A DNA stretch of 64,000 nucleotides from Microcoleus sp. bin38.metabat.b11b12b14.051 (GTDB lineage: Bacteria > Cyanobacteriota > Cyanobacteriia > Cyanobacteriales > Microcoleaceae): assembly GCF_013299165.1 (NCBI RefSeq), contig NZ_JAAFKD010000002.1:186001-250000 (forward strand), written 5' to 3'. The notes under the pieces are model-generated. The model saw nothing but the letters and a program-made list of their open reading frames with translations, searched no databases and was not told the origin of the DNA. Of this stretch, positions 47,280 to 57,413 are shown piece after piece (positions within the stretch are counted from its first letter, which is position 1; each line of letters opens with the position of its first letter). A program made the translations under genes and the position numbers.

Positions 47280-48464
47280 ATGGATACTACGCCCGATATC
47301 AGCGCTGCCGTGCGACGGCTGTACGATACTTTCCCTTTCCCGCCCGATCCGTTGTCTGACGAACCGCCCCCTGGCTACAACTGGCGCTGGAGTTGGCCTG
47401 ATGCTTACAATTTTTGCACCGGCCAAAAGCCACAAAGACTGGATATTCGGATTTTAGACGCTGGCTGCGGCACAGGTTCGAGTACGGATTATCTGATTCA
47501 CCTTAACCCAGAAGCTGCGGTAACGGCGATCGACCTAAGTTCCGGTGCTTTGAAGGTAGCACAAGAACGCTGTCGCCGATCTGGTGCGCGCGAAGCCGAT
47601 TTTCGCCACCTCAGCATCTACGATGCCGATCGACTCGAAGGCGAGTTTGATTTGATCAACTGCGTGGGAGTGTTGCACCACTTACCCGATCCGATTCGGG
47701 GCATTCAAGCACTGGCGGCGAAGTTGGCTAGCGGCGGTTTGATGCACATTTTTGTGTATGCTGAACTCGGCCGCTGGGAGATTCAATTGATGCAAAGGGC
47801 GATCGGGCTTTTGCAAGGCAAGCAAAAAGGCGACTATCCCGATGGAGTCAAAGTCGGCCGTCAAATCTTTGATTCACTACCAGAAAATAACCGCCTTGTC
47901 AAGTACGAAAAACAGCGCTGGGCGGGAGAAAATCAGCGAGACGAATGTTTTGCAGATATGTACGTTCACCCGCAGGAAATTGACTACAATATCGAGACTT
48001 TGTTCGAGTTAATCGACGCTTCGGGATTAGAATTTATCGGTTTCTCAAATTCGGGATATTGGCAGTTAGATCGACTGTTGAGTAAAGCACCGGAGTTGAT
48101 GGAAAGAGCTCAGGGTTTGACGGAACGAGAGCTTTATCGATTAATTGAATTGTTGGATACTGAAATCACTCATTACGAGTTTTTCTTGGGTAAAAAGCCG
48201 ATTCATAAAATTGATTGGTCGGATGATAAGGCGCTTTTGGCTGCAATTCCAGAGTTGAGTGCTTGTATGCACGGTTGGCCGAGTCAACAAGTGTTTGATT
48301 GCAACTACCATTTGGCAAATTTGTCAAGTGCCGAGTTTGAATTTTTGCAAGGTTGCAATACCAGAAGTGTGGGAGAGATTTTGGCGGATGTGGAGATGGG
48401 ACTGGATGAAGTGCGATCGATCTTATCCAAACAGCTAATTTTGCTAACTCCGGGTAAAATCTAA
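47280..48464 (+). CDS. SAM-dependent methyltransferase with C-terminal extension
   Basis: 394 residues from ATG 47280; a TTG at 47268 would add four residues. SAM motif I is ILDAGCGTGSSTDYL, strand 2 ends TAIDLSSGAL, and post-II is FDLINCVGVLHHLPDP. After residue 230 a long C-terminal region (QRDECFADMYVHPQEIDYNI, then IELLDTEITHYEFFLGKKP) is present that is typical of a cyanobacterial group of putative methyltransferases. The substrate is unknown. The gene stands alone and diverges from apcE. The base composition is like the core genes, so recent transfer is unlikely. Confidence 0.85.
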   Translation: MDTTPDISAAVRRLYDTFPFPPDPLSDEPPPGYNWRWSWPDAYNFCTGQKPQRLDIRILDAGCGTGSSTDYLIHLNPEAAVTAIDLSSGALKVAQERCRRSGAREADFRHLSIYDADRLEGEFDLINCVGVLHHLPDPIRGIQALAAKLASGGLMHIFVYAELGRWEIQLMQRAIGLLQGKQKGDYPDGVKVGRQIFDSLPENNRLVKYEKQRWAGENQRDECFADMYVHPQEIDYNIETLFELIDASGLEFIGFSNSGYWQLDRLLSKAPELMERAQGLTERELYRLIELLDTEITHYEFFLGKKPIHKIDWSDDKALLAAIPELSACMHGWPSQQVFDCNYHLANLSSAEFEFLQGCNTRSVGEILADVEMGLDEVRSILSKQLILLTPGKI

Positions 48465-48918
48465 TTCGTAGGGTGCGTCAGTTCGCGTAATTCCCGCTAA
48501 AAACCGAAAATATCCGAACTGACGCACCGTTAAGTCGTAGTCATAGGGTGCGTCAGTTCGCGTAATTTCCGCTAAAAATCGATAATCTCCGAACTGACGC
48601 ACCTCACAAATTTCAGTTACTAACTCCGGGTAATATTAAATCTAAAATAGTACAATATGTCAAAAAAAATGATAAAAAATAAGTGTTATATTTATTTTTT
48701 CAACGATTGTGTTGGGTGCGTCGCTCAGAAATTATCTATCTTTTGTTAGGGATTTTCGACGGCGACGCACCCTACAGCTACTGAAACATCTATAAAAAAA
48801 GCTAGGTGGGGAAACTACAATTTCCCTGCCTATAGCTTGTAACCCTTGGAAAATCGTTGTTGTGATATGTAAACACTTTATGTGATATATTAAATTTTTT
48901 GAATATTTCAGAGGCATT
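48465..48918. repeat. Dispersed repeat family C (GGTGCGTCAGTTCG) cluster
   Basis: Three inverted-repeat copies: GTAGGGTGCGTCAGTTCGCG with complementary CGAACTGACGCACC at about 48470-48527 and 48545-48604, then TTGGGTGCGTCGCTCAG ... GACGGCGACGCACCCTAC at about 48711-48775. Related copies flank the next gene at 49870-50160. No coding content. Confidence 0.85.
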
Positions 48919-49680
48919 ATGGGAGAAGCAAAACGCAGAAAAGAAGCGCAAGCTCGTGGTATTTCAGCAGTACCTCGGAGCAAAATTTTTTCCAAAGTTG
49001 AAAAAATTTTTGCAAGACTTCGTGAAGAAGCCGCTTGCGATGGAGATTTTAAATTGCAACAAGCTCGCGAACAATCACCATTATTGGCTGAAATGTGGCT
49101 TCGTATGCTTGCTTTTGTTAAACTCGCACAAGCTGGTAGTATTACAAAAACGGAAGCCGTAACTTTTTGGATAACTTATTGGGAAGAAGATATTATTAAT
49201 ATATTGGGGCAAATAGACATTAGGCTTCCAGAGCATTGGTATTGGCTAACTCGTATAACTGGTTTAGGTATGTTAGCCATAAAAGAATTGTGTAATTGTT
49301 TAGGGAATTATTTTGAGGATTTTACGAAAGAGATAACACAACTTGTTTCTATTGGAGAAACAACAATAGACATAGCAACAGCTTTTCATAATAACAATAT
49401 TATTTACTGGGGAGAAAGCTTAATAATTCACAAAGGTAAGGATACTTCCAACGGCAAGGGAGAATTAATGATAGCAGTAAAACATTCAAGCGGGTGTTGG
49501 AATTATTACCCATCTTGTGACAATCTAACCATTCCTTTATCCGATTATAAAAAGGCGAAGTTAGCATTAGAGAAATTTCCAGAACCTTTAAAAGGCGAAT
49601 TAATGCACTCTCGATCTGGTAAACTTGCAGAAGTGTTGGGATTAACAATTAAGGATAATTACGCCTATCTAATTAAATAA
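48919..49680 (+). CDS. Hypothetical protein starting MGEAKRRK
   Basis: 253 residues. The basic MGEAKRRKEAQARG start is a known N-terminal tag of several unrelated bacterial proteins. The rest is mostly helical, without Cys clusters or membrane segments, and I recognise no domain. The second half (EITQLVSIGETTIDIATAF onward) is A+T-rich compared with neighbouring core genes, hinting at acquisition. Family C repeats lie on both sides. No function is proposed. Confidence 0.7.
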   Translation: MGEAKRRKEAQARGISAVPRSKIFSKVEKIFARLREEAACDGDFKLQQAREQSPLLAEMWLRMLAFVKLAQAGSITKTEAVTFWITYWEEDIINILGQIDIRLPEHWYWLTRITGLGMLAIKELCNCLGNYFEDFTKEITQLVSIGETTIDIATAFHNNNIIYWGESLIIHKGKDTSNGKGELMIAVKHSSGCWNYYPSCDNLTIPLSDYKKAKLALEKFPEPLKGELMHSRSGKLAEVLGLTIKDNYAYLIK

Positions 49681-50160
49681 AATCGAGGTTAGAACCGTGG
49701 CAGCGGTGCGAGTTACTTTCAGAGAGAGTTGGGTTTGGCTTCGCTCAACCCAACCTACGAATAAGTACATAAATGACCGATTGCACTAAAGACAATTACC
49801 CGCAGATTTGAAACATTGTGCGGCTGTGATCGCCTTTCCCTAATTTATCGCACGTTTAAGTAAAATGTAATTCGTAGGGTGCGTCAGTTCGCATGATTCC
49901 CGCTAAAAATCGACAATCTCCGAACTGACGCACCTCACTAAGTTCATTTACCAACTTCGGGTAATATCAAATCTAAAATAGTACAAGTTATCAAAAATAT
50001 TGCTTCCCAAAAAGTGTTTTATTTTGCAACGATTGGGCAAGGTGCGTCGCTGTTAGATAGTCGATATTTTTTTGGCTATTTTAGACGGCGACGCACCCTA
50101 CAGCTACTAACAACGGGTAAAATGTAATTCGTAGGGTGCGTCTGTTTGGATAATTTCCGC
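49681..50160. repeat. Dispersed repeat family C, second cluster
   Basis: Two further inverted-repeat copies: GTAGGGTGCGTCAGTTCGCA at about 49875 with its complementary arm ending at 49935, and GGTGCGTCGCTGTTAG ... GCGACGCACCCTACAG at about 50040-50105. A half copy, GTAGGGTGCGTCTG, lies next to the antitoxin stop. The stretch around 49700-49870 holds no gene. Confidence 0.85.
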
Positions 50161-50457
50161 CTAAGCTACCTTGGGGCAAATTTCGACTTTGACAGTCAAG
50201 CCTACTTTGTTGAGCATTGCAATCAAAATGTCAACGGAAAACTGCCCAATTTTACCTTCAGTTAGAGCTTTGATTCGATCGTTCGATTGTTGGAGATGTT
50301 GAGCGGTTTGATCGATAGTCCAACCGCGCTCTTGAATCTGATGGATCAGGGCGAGCATTAATTGCGATCGGATTAGTAAGTTATCAGCTTCTTCGGCTGA
50401 GAATCCGAGGTCTAGAAAGATATTATCGGCGGCTTGAGTAATAGTATTTTCGCTCAT
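50161..50457 (-). CDS. HigA-like XRE antitoxin
   Basis: 98 residues. A helix-turn-helix of the XRE type is visible (LMLALIHQIQERGWTIDQTA ... HLQQSNDRIKALTEGKIGQF), followed by VDILIAMLNKVGLTVKVEIC. This is the common antitoxin of HigBA-type pairs and binds its own operator. Its start codon overlaps the toxin stop by four bases, so the two are one operon with the toxin gene first, as in typical higBA pairs. Confidence 0.9.
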   Translation of the reverse strand: MSENTITQAADNIFLDLGFSAEEADNLLIRSQLMLALIHQIQERGWTIDQTAQHLQQSNDRIKALTEGKIGQFSVDILIAMLNKVGLTVKVEICPKVA

Positions 50458-50804
50458 TGTTCCGGCTCTCTTGAATTTAAACGATTTTGTAACAACTCTT
50501 GGTAGCGTTTCTGGCCAACTTCAATATTTTTCTTGGCTGTCTTCTGAGTTTTCTTTTGGAAGGCATGGAGAACATAAATAGCTTCTTCAAATCTAGCAAT
50601 ATAGAAAACCCGATAGGCATTTTCTGTCCGAATCCGAATTTCTTCAACGCCTTTACCTACGATCGACATCGGTTTAAAGTCCGGTGGTTGTATGCCCTGC
50701 TGGAGAGTCCAAAGTGAAAAACCGGCTTCTTTTCGGGCATCTTCAGGAAGAGATTGGATTTCTTCGCGGGCCGCGCCAACCCACCGAATCGGTTTCATGG
50801 TCAT
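50454..50804 (-). CDS. HigB/RelE-like toxin (phage-derived Gp49 type)
   Basis: 116 residues. The RelE/HigB fold is shown by IRWVGAAREEIQSLPEDARK, KPMSIVGKGVEEIRIRTENAYRVFY and the AIYVLHAFQKKTQKTAKK end with the basic catalytic region. Such proteins cut mRNA on the ribosome or otherwise stop growth until neutralised. It precedes the HigA-like gene. The pair sits between family C repeats and moaA. The substrate specificity is unknown. Confidence 0.9.
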   Translation of the reverse strand: MTMKPIRWVGAAREEIQSLPEDARKEAGFSLWTLQQGIQPPDFKPMSIVGKGVEEIRIRTENAYRVFYIARFEEAIYVLHAFQKKTQKTAKKNIEVGQKRYQELLQNRLNSREPEQ

Positions 50805-50892
50805 CGAGTTTGTTGAGAATCGAATACTGTGACAATTATACTCAAGTATTGCCTTAAATATTTTATGTCTTCAGCGCTCTGTGTCGCTTAGT

Positions 50893-51882
50893 TTACCCGC
50901 CGATTTGAGACATTGTGCGGCTGTAATTCCCGGCGTTAGTTCCCGAATCCCGCTGTTTGAAATTAATCTCCGGTTTAATATCTAATATTTGCTGTACTCG
51001 ATCGCGCAATTCGCCCGTAGACACCCCATCCCGCAGAGCAGTTTTCAAGTCAATTTGCCCCGTTTCGTTCAGCAGACAAGGCCGCAGCCACCCGTCAGCA
51101 GACAAACGCATCCGGTTACAGCGATCGCAAAAACACTCAGACATTTGACTGATAAACCCTAAAGTGCCCTTCGCCCCGGGAATTTGAAACACATCCGCCG
51201 GCCCGTTTCCGCGCACTCCCGACTCGCCTAAGCCGTATTTTTCCTCAATTTGCCGCCGCAATTCGGCTGATGCTACCCAACCTTTATCGCCAAATAAGTC
51301 ACCATTCCCGATCGGCATAAACTCAATAAAACGAACGTGCCAATTCCGGTTAATTGTTAACTCTGCCAACTCCAATATTTCGCCATCATTCACACCAGGA
51401 ATCACCACAACATTCAATTTAAGCGGGTCAAATCCTACCTCATAAGCCGCTTGAATTCCCTGCCAAACCTGCATCCAGCGCGATCGTCCCCGACTACCAA
51501 TTATCTTATCAAAAGTCTCCGGTTCCAAAGAATCCAAACTAATATTAATCCGGCGCAAACCAGCATTGTAGAGATTTTCTGCCATTGGGGCGAGCAAAAA
51601 TCCGTTAGTTGTCATTGACAAATCTCGCGTTTCGGGCAAAGATGCGATCGACCTTACCAACTCCACCACCCCAGGCCGCAGCAGCGGTTCCCCTCCCGTC
51701 AAGCGAAACTTGGTAAATCCCACGGGTATGAAAACTTCCCGCAGCAGAGTTAGCAATTCCGAGTGAGTTAACAACTGCTGCTGCAATACATAGTCCAACT
51801 CGCTTCCTTCCGGCATACAGTAGAGACAGCGGAAGTTGCAGCGGTCTATCAAACTAATCCGGAGGTAGTCTACGGGATTCAT
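50893..51882 (-). CDS. moaA: GTP 3',8-cyclase MoaA
   Basis: 329 residues. The N-terminal radical-SAM cluster is Cys15, Cys19 and Cys22 ([13 protein letters not shown]), the [10 protein letters not shown] motif binds SAM and SMTTNGFLL is the next strand. The second cluster is in the C-terminal part, ECFCDRC with a later CLLNETG Cys, and the chain ends with the GG pair needed for catalysis (SQIGG). MoaA makes the first precursor of molybdopterin from GTP. moaC and others are absent here. Across the triplicated spacer is a nitrate-reductase-associated gene, which fits the need of nitrate reductase for molybdenum cofactor. Confidence 0.95.
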   Translation of the reverse strand: MNPVDYLRISLIDRCNFRCLYCMPEGSELDYVLQQQLLTHSELLTLLREVFIPVGFTKFRLTGGEPLLRPGVVELVRSIASLPETRDLSMTTNGFLLAPMAENLYNAGLRRINISLDSLEPETFDKIIGSRGRSRWMQVWQGIQAAYEVGFDPLKLNVVVIPGVNDGEILELAELTINRNWHVRFIEFMPIGNGDLFGDKGWVASAELRRQIEEKYGLGESGVRGNGPADVFQIPGAKGTLGFISQMSECFCDRCNRMRLSADGWLRPCLLNETGQIDLKTALRDGVSTGELRDRVQQILDIKPEINFKQRDSGTNAGNYSRTMSQIGG

Positions 51883-51883
51883 A

Positions 51884-52350
51884 TAAATACTGTATAATAT
51901 TACTCAAGTATAAATCCTGATTCAAATTTCTGCAATTATTGATAGAAATCAAAAAACCTGCATCGATTACTCTCTCTTCTCTTACTCTGCGCTCTCTGCG
52001 CCCTCTGCGGTAAAAAAAATCTATCTAATTAGCAAATAAATACTGCATAATATTACTCAAGTATAAATCCTGATTCAAATTTCTGCAATTATTGATAGAA
52101 ATCAAAAAACCTGCATCGATTACTCTCTCCTCTCTTACTCTGCGCTCTCTGCGCCCTCTGCGGTAAAAAAAAATCTATCTAATTAGCAAATCAATACTGT
52201 ATAATATTACTCAAGTATAAATCCTGATTCAAATTGCTGCAATTATTGATAGAAATCAAAAAACCTGCATCGATTACTCTCTCCTCTCTTACTCTGCGCT
52301 CTCTGCGCCCTCTGCGGTAAAAAAAAATCTATCTAATTAGCAAATCAATA
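51884..52350. repeat. Three tandem copies of a 153-154-bp unit in the moaA upstream region
   Basis: The units begin at about 51884, 52037 and 52191, with few differences. Each holds ATACTGTATAATATTACTCA (a TATAAT-like box), the ACTCTGCGCTCTCTGCGCC string and a run of A residues. The first copy touches the moaA start codon and the last ends six bases before the next gene. Promoter duplication by recombination is likely. Confidence 0.9.
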
Positions 52351-52355
52351 TATCT

Positions 52356-52808
52356 ATGACATTCTTTAAATTTGAAGCCGATTTTGTAGAAGCCCTGCGC
52401 TGCATTCCAATGCAAGTACGCCTCAAGTTAGATACTTGCGGCATTAAACTCAAGCTACAAGATTGGAATCATTTTACTCAAACAGAACGCCAAACACTTG
52501 TAGAGCTTCCTTGTTTGACAAGTCCAGAAATTCTCCAATATCGAGAACAGCTAAACCAAGTATTAATTAAAGAGACTGGAAAACCGGGAACTGATTTGGC
52601 TGTTGATGAAAATCCCCCCTGGATGGATGCTGCAACTATACCGGAGTCGGTTTCTGCAAAAGCGCAAGAACTCGGCGTGACAATTACTTTGGCACAGTGG
52701 GCGAGTTTGCAGCCCCTACAGCGGTTTGCTTTGATTAAGCTTAGTCGATCGAGCCACGAGAATAAAAACTTCATCCCGGCTGTTCGAGAATTTCATATCA
52801 TTGAATAA
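52356..52808 (+). CDS. Nitrate-reductase-associated protein
   Basis: 150 residues. The family pattern is present: FKFEADFVEALRCIPMQVRLKL, the QDWNHFTQTERQTLVELPC motif, a central PPWMDAATIP and the C-terminal ARSSHENKNFIPAV-like block (here LSRSSHENKNFIPAVREF). These proteins are found next to nitrate assimilation genes in cyanobacteria and are thought to assist nitrate reductase, although no biochemical role is firmly known. It diverges from moaA across the triplicated repeat, which probably supplies both promoters. Confidence 0.85.
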   Translation: MTFFKFEADFVEALRCIPMQVRLKLDTCGIKLKLQDWNHFTQTERQTLVELPCLTSPEILQYREQLNQVLIKETGKPGTDLAVDENPPWMDAATIPESVSAKAQELGVTITLAQWASLQPLQRFALIKLSRSSHENKNFIPAVREFHIIE

Positions 52809-52920
52809 TCCCGGCAAGTTGATTTAAAATTTCTCGGTTATACTGCTTTCTGCGGTACTCTTTGCCAAACCTATTTTGGCAAGTGCAATTTCCGTCACGC
52901 CAATTTTACTAAAACAGTTC

Positions 52921-54210
52921 ATGACTAACAATGCTCAGTTTTTTGGTCCACTTCCCTACTTAGCTTTCAATAATCCATCGGCGGGAACTGCCATTAGCCC
53001 ATTTAGCCCAGTAAGATTCACTTACTTTCATTTAGAAGACTTTGAAGACGGCGCTTTAAATACACCGGGCGTTGCTGTTCGTGAGTTTGCCACAACAAAT
53101 ATTGCAACAGCGTTCAGCGACTCGGTGGACGGCGATGACGGTGTGATTGATGGTCAGGCGAGAGGAAACACGAGCAGCTTATTCTCGAATTTCACAGTTA
53201 GCAGCTTTACCTTCGACTTTTCTGCTAATGCACTTGGGGGTAAATTGCCAACCCACGCTGGAATCGTCTGGACTGATATTGGCAGGAATGGTGGGGGCAC
53301 ACCCCTGTCTGCTGACCTCGTGAATAACACGTTCTTTGAGGGGTTTGGGCCATCTGGAGAGTCTCTGGGGGTGATCGGCCCTTTTTCGCTGGGTGATGAG
53401 AGTATTTCGCGTACTACCTCAGAAGATAGATTCTTTGGAGTGGTCAATCCAAACGGGATCTCATCAATTCGATTGTCCATGCCCGGTAAAACTAACTGGG
53501 AAGTCGATCATCTTCAATATGGTTTCACACCTGGAACGATTTCTCCTCTCCCCTACGGCCCCGATGGCGACTTCTTCAACCTTTCTATCAATGCCGATAA
53601 CATTACCATCAATCCAGCTCAAGTCCGCAATCTCTCGGTTCGAGGTTTAGATGGAAACGACTTTATCCAAGGCTCGTCATCTGCCGATCGAATAAATGGC
53701 AATGCCGGCAGCGATACTATACTAGGAGGCGACGGCAACGATACGCTCTGGGGCGGTCGCGATAACGATCGCATCGAGGGCAACGCCGGCAATGACTCGA
53801 TCGCTGGAAACCTCGGAAATGATACGCTCTATGGCGGTTCGGGTGATGACATTATCAGGGGCGGACAAAACAACGATGTGCTCTTTGGAGGAGAAGGTAA
53901 CGACCAATTGGTAGGTGATTTCGGTAGAGACACTCTGACGGGTGAAGCTGGAAACGATCTGTTTGTACTGCGCGTGAATGCAGCCGCCTCTAGCGTATCT
54001 GAAGCCGATGTTATTGCCGATTTCACGTCTGGTCAAGATGCGATCGCCCTCACCAACGGACTTGCATTTGCAGGAATTGCCTTAGAGGCTTCCGGTAGCA
54101 ATACAGCGATTCGGATTGTTGCTACCGGACAAATTTTAGGGGTGGTTACCGGAGTCCAACCTGCTGCTTTAAGCGCAGCCAACTTTACCACCTTGAATGG
54201 GGACTTTTAA
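52921..54210 (+). CDS. RTX calcium-binding repeat protein with N-terminal unknown domain
   Basis: 429 residues from ATG 52921; a TTG at 52876 would add 15. The first 250 residues have no Gly-Asp repeats and resemble a beta-rich domain (YFHLEDFEDGALNTPGVAV, HAGIVWTDIG) that I do not recognise as a named family. Then come about eight Gly-Asp nonapeptide units (GGDGNDTLWGG, GGSGDDIIRGG) and an end domain with VIADFTSGQDAIALT typical of cyanobacterial RTX cap regions. It should be exported by a type I system and bind calcium. It is unrelated in its N terminus to the RTX protein at 20993. Confidence 0.88.
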   Translation: MTNNAQFFGPLPYLAFNNPSAGTAISPFSPVRFTYFHLEDFEDGALNTPGVAVREFATTNIATAFSDSVDGDDGVIDGQARGNTSSLFSNFTVSSFTFDFSANALGGKLPTHAGIVWTDIGRNGGGTPLSADLVNNTFFEGFGPSGESLGVIGPFSLGDESISRTTSEDRFFGVVNPNGISSIRLSMPGKTNWEVDHLQYGFTPGTISPLPYGPDGDFFNLSINADNITINPAQVRNLSVRGLDGNDFIQGSSSADRINGNAGSDTILGGDGNDTLWGGRDNDRIEGNAGNDSIAGNLGNDTLYGGSGDDIIRGGQNNDVLFGGEGNDQLVGDFGRDTLTGEAGNDLFVLRVNAAASSVSEADVIADFTSGQDAIALTNGLAFAGIALEASGSNTAIRIVATGQILGVVTGVQPAALSAANFTTLNGDF

Positions 54211-54560
54211 CTGTTATCAGTTATACCAATCCTCAAGCTGAATGCGGTGAAGTAGTTTTCTGAAATATTGAAAGTCGTTGGTCGCCGACTAAAAATTATG
54301 ATGCGTTCAGTCGGTTCTGCCTTGTAACGCAGATAGGCAAGGAAGAGCCTCCAATTTATCCTTCGCCACGCGAGGCTCTTCCTGTGGACATCGGTTCCCA
54401 AGCTCTTCCTAGGAACCAGTAAAAAAAAGTTTCTGACTCATTCGACACCAAAACCTAAAAAAAATATTAATTTTATTTTAAGTATTGTTACCGCAGCGTG
54501 GTATGATTTTTCTGAGTTTGCAAAGCACTCGCCTGCTACCTGCATTAGTTTCTGAGCTTC
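54211..54560. other. Upstream region of the atp operon with a palindromic element
   Basis: 350 bp. From about 54335 to 54420 it holds AGGAAGAGCCTC ... GAGGCTCTTCCT and GGTTCCCAAGCTCTTCC ... AGGAACC palindromes. The last 80 bases must contain the atp operon promoter and leader. No gene was seen. Confidence 0.65.
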
Positions 54561-55022
54561 GTGAACACGCAAAACACACCCACCGAACCCACACCAGCTT
54601 CCGAGGATATTCCTCAAGCTGGCACTGTCTCGACAGTCTCGACAGTCTCGTCCGAGACAAGCGATCCCATGCAAGACTTTTATCGCCTCCAACAAGAGTT
54701 GTTGGCGTACACCCTTGCTTTTACGGCGATTATTTTTATCTGCGTCTGGATTTTTTACTCCCTCAACGTAGCCCTGAACTATTTGCTAGGGGCAAGCACA
54801 GGTGTGGTTTACTTAAAGATGTTGGCTAGAGACGTTGAACGAATCGGCAGCGAAAATCAACGCATCAGCAAGACCAGGCTCGGTCTGTTTTTCGCGGTGA
54901 TGATAGTAGGAACACAGTGGAATCAGCTACAGATTTTACCGATATTTTTGGGATTTCTGACTTACAAAGCTGCGCTGATGGTTTACGTGATCCGAAGTGC
55001 ATTAGCACTAGACTACAGGTAG
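54561..55022 (+). CDS. atpI: ATP synthase subunit I (AtpI)
   Basis: 153 residues starting at GTG. After a polar, Thr/Ser-rich N terminus (about 1-40) come the membrane helices of the family near 47-68, 72-88, 105-123 and 128-146, with a conserved [13 protein letters not shown] loop. AtpI helps assemble the c-ring and is the first gene of atp operons. It is followed closely by atpB. The N-terminal extension with [12 protein letters not shown] is repetitive and longer than in most species. Confidence 0.9.
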   Translation: MNTQNTPTEPTPASEDIPQAGTVSTVSTVSSETSDPMQDFYRLQQELLAYTLAFTAIIFICVWIFYSLNVALNYLLGASTGVVYLKMLARDVERIGSENQRISKTRLGLFFAVMIVGTQWNQLQILPIFLGFLTYKAALMVYVIRSALALDYR

Positions 55023-55076
55023 GTCAGGGAATGTAGCAAAACTCAACTCATCGATTTGTATGGGGAAGCCCGTTGA

Positions 55077-55835
55077 ATGGCAATGCTTGACGTTCTAAAC
55101 ACCTTTAATCGTTTCGGGCTCGCCAAATTGGAAGTTGGCCAGCAATTGTACTGGCAACTCGGCAATCTGAAAGTGCACGGGCAGGTTTTTATAACCTCGT
55201 GGTTTGTAATTGCCGTTTTAGTCATAGTTTCTCTTTTAGGAACTAGCAAGATCCAGCGAATTCCCAGCGGAATGCAAAATTTTATGGAGTATGCGCTGGA
55301 ATATATTCGGGACTTGGCTAAAAACCAAATTGGTGAAAAAGAATATCGCCCTTGGGTACCGTTTATTGGTACATTATTTCTGTTCATCTTTGTGTCAAAC
55401 TGGTCGGGCGCTCTGATCCCTTGGAAGCTGATTAAGCTGCCATCGGGTGAGTTGGGAGCTCCTACCGCTGACATCAACACGACGGTAGCATTTGCACTGC
55501 TGACATCTTTGGCATATTTTTATGCAGGTCTCAGCAAAAGTGGCTTGGGGTATTTCGCCCACTATGTAGAACCGGTGCCTTTCATGCTGCCGTTCAAAAT
55601 CATAGAAGATTTCACTAAGCCTCTGTCCCTGAGTTTCCGTTTGTTTGGCAACATTCTTGCTGACGAATTGGTGGTGGGAGTGCTAGTGTTGCTAGTGCCT
55701 TTATTTGTTCCTCTGCCAGTGATGGTTCTGGGACTATTTACCAGTGCAATTCAAGCTTTGATTTTTGCTACCTTGGCCGCAGCCTACATTGGTGAAGCTC
55801 TAGAAGGCGGTCACGGCGAAGAACACCACGATTAA
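55077..55835 (+). CDS. atpB: ATP synthase Fo subunit a
   Basis: 252 residues. The family is clear from [20 protein letters not shown] and the helix motif [20 protein letters not shown], with the essential Arg in SFRLFGN and the C-terminal [18 protein letters not shown]. Subunit a forms the two proton half-channels against the c-ring in the thylakoid and cytoplasmic membrane. The gene is second in the operon, 54 bp after atpI, and is followed by atpE. Length is standard. Confidence 0.97.
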   Translation: MAMLDVLNTFNRFGLAKLEVGQQLYWQLGNLKVHGQVFITSWFVIAVLVIVSLLGTSKIQRIPSGMQNFMEYALEYIRDLAKNQIGEKEYRPWVPFIGTLFLFIFVSNWSGALIPWKLIKLPSGELGAPTADINTTVAFALLTSLAYFYAGLSKSGLGYFAHYVEPVPFMLPFKIIEDFTKPLSLSFRLFGNILADELVVGVLVLLVPLFVPLPVMVLGLFTSAIQALIFATLAAAYIGEALEGGHGEEHHD

Positions 55836-55951
55836 ATAACGATCGACTGCGTAGCGCATGAATGAGGAAAAAGAACATTTCCTCTCCTCAAACTTACTGC
55901 CGTCAAATCGGACAATTCAGTAGACTTTCTGCTCTCAATTTTGTACTTTAG

Positions 55952-56212
<261 letters not shown>

Positions 56213-56312
56213 TAATTAGAAATTTTAGATTTGAGGTTTTGGCGATTCTAATCCAAAATCTCAAATCTAAATTCGATTGAGCGAATTAGATGGAAGCCGT
56301 CAAAAAATCATG

Positions 56313-56795
56313 ATGCACTGGACAGTATTACTAGCAGTTGAAGAAGCGGCAAAAGAAGGGGGACTGTTTGATTTAGATGCTACGCTGCCTCTGATGGCGG
56401 TGCAGTTTTTGATTCTGGTCGCAGTCTTGAATGTAATTTTTTACAAGCCGCTCAGCAAGTCAATTGACGATCGCGCTGATTACATTCGCAACACCCAAAT
56501 CGCTGCACAAGAACGCTTGGCAAAAGCTCAGCAACTAGCGCAGCAGTACGAGCAAAAACTGGGAGAAACTCGCAAGCAGTCTCAATCAGTAATTGTAGCA
56601 GCCCAAGCTGAGGCCCAAAAAATCGGCTCGGCAAAAGTAGCTGAGGCTCAACAAGAAGCTCAAGCCGCGCGAGAAAAAGCAGGACAAGAAATCGAGCAGC
56701 AAAAGCAAGAAGCCATGCGCTCGTTAGAACAACAAGTAGACGCTCTCAGCAGCCAAATTCTACAAAAGCTATTAGGGCCGTCGCTGGTCAAATAG
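56313..56795 (+). CDS. atpF': ATP synthase Fo subunit b'
   Basis: 160 residues from ATG 56313, chosen because cyanobacterial b' proteins begin M(T)HWTxLLAVE; in-frame starts at 56310 and 56277 exist. One membrane helix (about 27-45) is followed by a long charged coiled coil with [20 protein letters not shown] and a heptad-rich tail. With subunit b it forms the heterodimeric stator stalk typical of photosynthetic organisms. It is followed by atpF with an 87-bp gap containing a repeat of ATCTCCAATCTAA type. Confidence 0.92.
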   Translation: MHWTVLLAVEEAAKEGGLFDLDATLPLMAVQFLILVAVLNVIFYKPLSKSIDDRADYIRNTQIAAQERLAKAQQLAQQYEQKLGETRKQSQSVIVAAQAEAQKIGSAKVAEAQQEAQAAREKAGQEIEQQKQEAMRSLEQQVDALSSQILQKLLGPSLVK

Positions 56796-56882
56796 CGAGA
56801 CCGAAAATTTTTAGATTTGGGATGCAATCTCCAATCTAAGATCGGTTCACCCAATCTGCACGCGCAATTATGGAAGAGTATC

Positions 56883-57410
56883 ATGGGGACTGTTTTATTG
56901 CTAGCCACAGAAGCTAGCGGCGAAGGTGGTTTCAGTTTAAATTTCGATATTTTAGAAACCAACCTGATTAACCTGGTCATTATTATTGCAGTGCTGTTTT
57001 ATTTCGGGCGCGGCTTTGTAGGTAAAATCCTGACTGAGAGGCGTTCCGGCATCGAAGAGGCGATAAAAGAAGCAGAAAAACGCCAAAAAGATGCAGCAGC
57101 AGCTCTAGCAGAGCAACAGCAAAAATTGACTCAAGCCCAAGCAGAAGCGGAACGAATTCGAGCCGCTGCTGAAGAAACCGCAAAGAAGGCAAAAGAAGCA
57201 ATTCTAGCTCAAGCGGCGCAGGACGTTGAACGCATGAAAGCAACAGCAGGTCAAGAGTTGGAAGCAGAGCGCGAAAGAGCGATCGCCCAACTGCGATCTG
57301 CCGTCGTATCTCTGGCAATGGCAAAGGTGGAAAGCCAGTTAAAAACTAGCTTGGACGACAGCGCTCAACACCAATTAATCGATCGCAGCATTGCGTTACT
57401 GGGAGGCTAA
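56883..57410 (+). CDS. atpF: ATP synthase Fo subunit b
   Basis: 175 residues from ATG 56883, which gives the family-typical [20 protein letters not shown]; an earlier in-frame start at 56817 reads through leader sequence. A helix at about 24-42 is followed by a long Ala/Glu/Lys coiled coil ([20 protein letters not shown]) and an Arg/Glu end. Subunits b and b' bind the F1 head through the delta subunit. The stop codon is three bases from the atpH start, so the two are coupled. Confidence 0.96.
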   Translation: MGTVLLLATEASGEGGFSLNFDILETNLINLVIIIAVLFYFGRGFVGKILTERRSGIEEAIKEAEKRQKDAAAALAEQQQKLTQAQAEAERIRAAAEETAKKAKEAILAQAAQDVERMKATAGQELEAERERAIAQLRSAVVSLAMAKVESQLKTSLDDSAQHQLIDRSIALLGG

Positions 57411-57413
57411 AAC

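Noticed and set aside
48732-48995. 87-codon minus-strand frame
   Set aside because: It spans a family C repeat and the start of the gene at 48919; no family recognised.
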